A DNA stretch of 64,000 nucleotides, taken from NCBI GenBank assembly GCA_037349105.1, contig JAYJMM010000037.1:744001-808000 (forward strand), in the 5' to 3' direction. Source of the stretch: Limnomonas spitsbergensis (lineage: Eukaryota > Chlorophyta > Chlorophyceae > Chlamydomonadales). Made by a program: the position numbers and the translations under genes. The notes beneath the pieces are model-generated. The model made no database searches. It was not told the DNA's origin and saw nothing but the letters and a program-made list of their open reading frames with translations. Positions 59,785 to 64,000 of the stretch are shown here, one piece after another. The stretch's first letter is position 1. Each line of letters starts with the position of its first letter.

Positions 59785-62250
59785 GATTGCACTCCAGACT
59801 ATACCTGAGCCGTCAGCAGTGTTAAATTAAATTACAGCTGTTCCGATGTATGCCTGCTCGGCTGTGTCTCTAAAAAATCCGAGCTACCGTACTGCGGAAG
59901 TTTAGACTTTTGATGTCGAGTAAACCCTAATCAAGCCAATTCCACTTCTGGTACTGGTAGCAACAGAGATGGTAGCACACATGCTTGCATTGTCACCATA
60001 AATGCTGTGGCCTTTGGGTGATAGGGTCCAGACAGGGGCGGTCCAGGATCGTGATGCAAGGTAAAGCACCTTGCAAACTAACCGAAGTTGCGTACGTCGG
60101 CTTTTCCGCTTTTGTGTCCACAGATGTCAAGGTACCCGGAAGTATGACGACCATCCCAGAAGGTGACGATGTATGACAAGATCGAGGTCTGTCCAGTAGG
60201 AGGGGAGATCTGCTGACTGCTGCCTCCAAATGTGTGAAACATGATACTGCTGTCAGGTCCACCACTATACACCCTGGAGGCCCTACCCCTTCCTCCCCCT
60301 CCTTGCACCCACCCCGTGCAGGCCCTGCTGATCTGCGGCACTCAGCTGGAGCAGCAAAGCCTCTCATGGCATGAGAGACTTTGAGGTCTCACTCTTTTCC
60401 ACCTCAAGGCGGGGTGCGCAGCTTTGGCATCTCATCCACGGCTGCATGCAACGCGCCCCGACCTATGCCCCTGCATGATTAAAATCGCAATCAAATGAGA
60501 TGCACGATGTTGTAGCTTCGGCACTTCGTGAGCAGCAGCCACAGCAAGTTGGAGCGGTGGGTCTCAAGCAACGACCTGCTCTGCCGCTGCAGGGCTGCAG
60601 GGTGACATGAAGGAGCAGCCACGCCCCGTTCCAGCACATGAGCCTTGCTGCAAGCGAGGCCGGGAGTTCAAATGCTGCGTCAGCACCTAGGCCACGATAC
60701 ACGCCAGCCTGCTCAAGGTGTGAACCAATATTGTGCAAATACGAAGGCGGGCCCGAACAGAAGCTGCTGGGCCATGTGGGCATCCTTCATGCTGTGAGAC
60801 CGTCCGCAAACTCTCACAGCTCCTGAAGGCTCGCATGACCTATTGCCAGCATGTTGTGATTTTAGTACTGGTTGTTGCCCATAGAGGTAAATCATCTAGC
60901 CTAAGCTTCTGGATCTTATTGGCATGAGTAGTCTTATAAGACAAATCAGGATGCAGCTACAATATCCCTGAATTTGTATCATGCAGAATAGGGGAGAGCT
61001 TGAGCTCTGAGTCTGTTCATTAGGCTGTTTGCAGGAATGACACTTGCTCCTGCTTGAACAATCCCAACTGTAGCCTTTCCCCCCCCTCCCTCCCCAAGAT
61101 CAAGGTCAGTGTGATTTTGAAATCACCGGATTTGGGGTAAGGCTGCAGAGCCTCTCCTGCCGAGTATGCCTTAGCAACAGCGGAACTGAGGCTGTCAGTA
61201 TCTGACTTTGCCTTCGAAGAATTTAATGTTGCTAATAAATAAATTGCTTCTGACCCGCTGCTTGCATTTATTTAGAGATTAGTGGATCTCCGTTAAACCG
61301 CAATGCGCTCTCAGGGCAATGACTTAAGCAGAGCTCTTGTACCATCAGGCCTGACTGCTCGCCAAGAGGGAGCAAATTTGCATTGGACTTTTGCAATCAA
61401 CTGTTAGATCCTGGTAAGATCTAAAAGCCTAGGAGCAGATCAGCGCCAACAGATCTGCAGCTAGGTTGGAATTTGCTTGATGGTCCTCATTAGTCTCAAC
61501 CCTGATGCTGCTCATTGGTTATCAAGTACAGAGTTTCAAGTTTGTTCGAATCAGGAAAACGCATCTGATGCCCCAAGCCGGTGTCGCGTGAAAAAGAATG
61601 AAGGTCTGATCTCTGGTCTGATCATATGCATCGGTAGTGAACTATGCAGGGAAGTTGAGATCTTTCCTGCGAGGTCGCACAGTTTTTGTACAGTACCACA
61701 CAGGCCTGGGACTGATTGACTACTTTATCTGGAGTTCCAGGCTGATTAATCGATCCTGTTTCCCGCTGAATAGATTCAAGATGGCTGAGGCCTGAGAATT
61801 TGCAAGAGGTACTGCACATTTCATCACCTAGCAAACATTCCTAGACCTTGCCACATTCCTACTGCGTGCAGCAACGTACCTCAGGCTGCATCCCTACACC
61901 TCTTGCGCAAAAGAGTACCAGAAGCAGGACCAAGATTTCTAGCATCATAACCACTGGTTGCCCCTCCCCTGACCAGAAGTGTGCTCAATCAAAATGCATG
62001 AAATGCTGTTGAGGCAGAGGATGTAAGAATGGCCATACAAGTTTGAACACGCTCTTCTTATCAGCCACTCAAAACTTCTTGCGAACCTGGAGTGTGCTAC
62101 ACATTATCCCCAGTCAATGATTTGTTCATCTGGGTTTCTAACTTTTAAAGACGATAGCAAATACTCTGTGACATGGCAGGTCTTTTGCAACGCACATAGT
62201 ACATGCAACCCAGCCCTGCCATGGATGCTTGCATGCCACAGCAGCGGCAG
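59785..62250. other. Intergenic region without a supported gene
   Basis: It lies upstream of the J-domain gene and downstream of the Ycf45-like gene. Composition is mixed, and open frames are short with alternative starts. A fragment at about 60321-60382 (after CCGTGCAG) could be an exon but has no partner. Promoter elements for the J-domain gene are expected near 59790-60000, but I cannot point to one. Confidence 0.5.
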
Positions 62251-62716
62251 CAGAATCCACTAAAGCTCAGTATTACGACTCAGCAGCGGTGGCAGCATCA
62301 ATATCAACAGCAGCAGTGGCAGCAGCAGGAGCCAACGAAGCAGAGTGTTGCCACTCAGCATCGGTGACAGCAGCAGCAGGAAAAGCAGAAGCGGAAGCCA
62401 ACTAAGCTCAGGGTTGCAACTCAGCAGCGGTGGCAGCAATAGCAGCAATGGCAGCAGCAGCCGCCGATTAAGCTGGGTGTTGCGACTCAGTATGGGTGGC
62501 AGCAGCAATGGCAACAGCAGAGGCCAAAGAAGCAGAGCATTTCGACTCAAAGGACACCAGTACCTGCCCCTCGTCAGATCGTCACTGCCGCCTGTCAGCT
62601 TCGCCCCCCCTTCCGCTTAACAGGGGGTCCACCCTGCTGGCCACGTCTTGATGCAGCAGCAGCAGGGGGACCAGGTGCGCAAGCAGAAGCCAACTGGGCT
62701 GCACGTTGCGTCTCAT
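62251..62716. repeat. Diverged CAG-rich tandem repeat, about six copies, 61-75 bp spacing
   Basis: Related segments such as GCCAACGAAGCAGAGTG, GCCAACTAAGCTCAGGG, GCCGATTAAGCTGGGTG and GCCAAAGAAGCAGAGCA, each followed by TTGC.ACTCAG or similar, occur near 62251, 62326, 62391, 62457, 62518 and 62685. The last copy lies in the coding exon of the Ycf45-like gene, so the repeat appears to have expanded from coding sequence into the 3' flank. Confidence 0.75.
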
Positions 62717-62872
62717 AGTACACCAGCACCTGCCTCCCGTCAGGGCCGTACTGCCGCCTCTCAGCATCACCCCATCCTCCGCTCAGCATGGAGTCCACAC
62801 TCCCGGCCACGTCTCGATGCAGCCGCCACTCCCCCTGACTGACCAGCTCGATCACAACGTCAAACACGGGCT
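62541..62872. repeat. 166-bp tandem duplication in the last exon of the Ycf45-like gene
   Basis: CACCAGTACCTGCC at 62555 and CACCAGCACCTGCC at 62721, and CCACGTCTTGATGC at 62641 and CCACGTCTCGATGC at 62807, keep a constant 166-bp offset with no indel. As 166 is not a multiple of 3, the second copy is read in another frame. Confidence 0.85.
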
Positions 62873-64000
62873 GCCCCTTTCTCTCCAGGCGCTCCTTCTT
62901 GTTGTTGTTCTTCCGGGCCGCCACATCGCCAATGGTGACCTGCAAGGGAGGAGGGGTTGTAAACCTGATAACCCACATTGGCGACACATCTAGCTGCAAG
63001 GGTCCCCCGGCAACGAGGGAGATTTGAATGCAACTCATTCTTGCAGCACCGCGAGCGCCGACCCCCAAGAAGAGATACCCCCCCCCATATATATAAATCT
63101 CCCTCATAGAGATCAATCCCCCCAAAGAGATAATGCCCCCCCATGGAGATAAATCCCTCCCAAGAAGAGATAAACCCCTCAAGAAGAGATAAATCCCCCC
63201 CCATAGAGAAGCTTTGGCCATGACATACCTGAGCCGAAACTCGGAAATGCATGAATGAACAAGATGGTTTGCAGTTGTTCATGGAACATTTCGCTTTGAG
63301 CCACCTCGCATACCCTCTTACCGCGTCAACACCGCCCATGAGGATGACCAGCTCGGGATTACTCAGCAGCGACGAAATGTTTGTCCCGTGTGCCGTCGCC
63401 ACCTGGCAGAACAGGAAATCGTGTGAAATTCATTTCCTTTTGTGGATAAAAAGCGTGGGTGCAAGCCTGTGTGTTTTCAGAAAAATAAATTCTTTTTGTG
63501 GATTAAAAAGCAAAGGGTGCAAGCCTGTGTGCTTGGTACTGTTCATCTGTTCAGGCTGTCCATGAGTTCAGGCCCTCAATGTACTTCAACAATATTTAAG
63601 CCTTGTATTTAGTATCTTCATACTCGAGTTATCCCGATGATTCTCTAAAGGGCTCATGATACTAATAATTATGACCCATTGGCTTCCCCCCCCTTCACCC
63701 GGGCACTGCACTCCAGTCGCACCATGATCACTCCACGCTGAGCTATGGTGCGCACCGCCGCCACCTCCGCCTTGGTGCTGATCTCATCCACCACCACCGG
63801 CACCTGGGGCGTATGATTCTGCACCGCCTCTAGGAGGACCTTGTGCTGGTTCTCGCGCTCGCCCACCATGATGCGCCGGGCATGGCCGATGCTGCTGTGG
63901 GGGACATGGCCATCGCCTGGGAGGGAGGCGGAAGTGTGACGGAAGGTGTGACAGATGAGGATTACCCTTGGCTTGCAAGTAACCTTGTAACCGCACATTG
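62595..64000 (-). CDS. Ycf45/SPD1-like AAA ATPase, 3' part (runs off window)
   Basis: On the - strand three exons join in phase: 63916-63723, 63402-63322 and 62939-62595. They encode GDGHVPHSSIGHARRIMVG, QHKVLLEAVQNHTPQV, a Walker B-like PVVVDEIST, AVRTIAQRGVIM, then VATAHGTNISSLLSNPELV and VTIGDVAARK, ending FDVVIEL. This order matches the SpoIIIAA-like AAA domain of Ycf45, a cyanobacterial and plastid-lineage protein whose land-plant nuclear relative is SEEDLING PLASTID DEVELOPMENT 1. I infer a plastid-targeted ATPase, but the N-terminus, Walker A and transit peptide lie beyond 64000. The family's C-terminal R3H domain is not visible; instead about 35 residues of low-complexity sequence end the protein after a 166-bp frame-shifting duplication. 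Confidence 0.82.
63071..63212. repeat. Short AGAGATAAATCCCCCC-type repeat in the Ycf45-like gene intron
   Basis: About six units of GAGATAAATCC or GAGATAATGCC followed by C-runs, with 18-25 bp spacing, lie in the intron between the last two exons (62940-63321). Long - strand frames reading through it are artefacts. Confidence 0.75.
63430..63535. repeat. Approximately 54-bp intronic tandem duplication
   Basis: TTTGTGGATAAAAAGCG plus GGTGCAAGCCTGTGTG (near 63440) recurs as TTTGTGGATTAAAAAGC plus GGTGCAAGCCTGTGTG (near 63494). It sits in the intron between the first and second visible exons of the Ycf45-like gene. Confidence 0.8.

Noticed and set aside
60463..60826. Overlapping open frames of 62-106 codons in the intergenic region
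   Set aside because: No conserved motif, splice partner or consistent composition. A TTCAAAT-like box near 60669 does not fold into a tRNA arm.

Overview
This window looks like a stretch of eukaryotic nuclear DNA, most likely from a green alga of the prasinophyte/chlorophyte kind. That assignment is inference. It rests on genes split by many short GT-AG introns, GC-rich coding exons next to pyrimidine-rich introns, scattered CCCTAAA-type (plant-type telomere) motifs inside introns, and a nuclear, intron-containing homologue of the plastid-lineage protein Ycf45/SPD1. No bacterial operon, ribosomal RNA, CRISPR array or complete transposon was seen.

Layout. Bases 1-33785 are one uninterrupted satellite of about 1,206 copies of a 28-bp unit. 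Register is never lost: the first base of every unit checked lies at 28k+1. Higher-order duplications of 560 to about 3,360 bp are superimposed on it. From 33909 to 55126 (+ strand) I assemble 18 exons into one gene for a roughly 2,058-residue Ala/Glu/Gln-rich coiled-coil protein. Its centre is a 2.7-kb exon built of 11-residue repeats. The first detectable exon starts with a splice acceptor in an open phase, so the 28-bp satellite may sit inside an intron of this gene. One downstream intron (48408-53335) certainly holds two more minisatellites, with 18-bp and 17-bp units. Another intron carries a 678-bp element with TA-flanked inverted ends and a tRNA-like internal segment.

A convergent gene on the - strand (59784 to 56708) encodes a J-domain (DnaJ/HSP40-type) protein with a visible HPD motif, an acidic region and a Gly/Met/Ser-rich basic tail. 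Bases 59785-62594 hold no gene I can support. The right edge (62595-64000, - strand) is the 3' part of a Ycf45/SPD1-like AAA ATPase gene that runs off the window. A 166-bp tandem duplication inside its last exon has replaced the end of the protein with out-of-frame sequence.

The unifying feature is local tandem duplication at every scale: satellites, 44- to 145-bp intronic repeats, and several decayed copies ('ghosts') of exons beside their functional originals. I see no multi-gene biochemical system; the three genes have no evident functional link. The most unusual content is the satellite and its relation to the coiled-coil gene.
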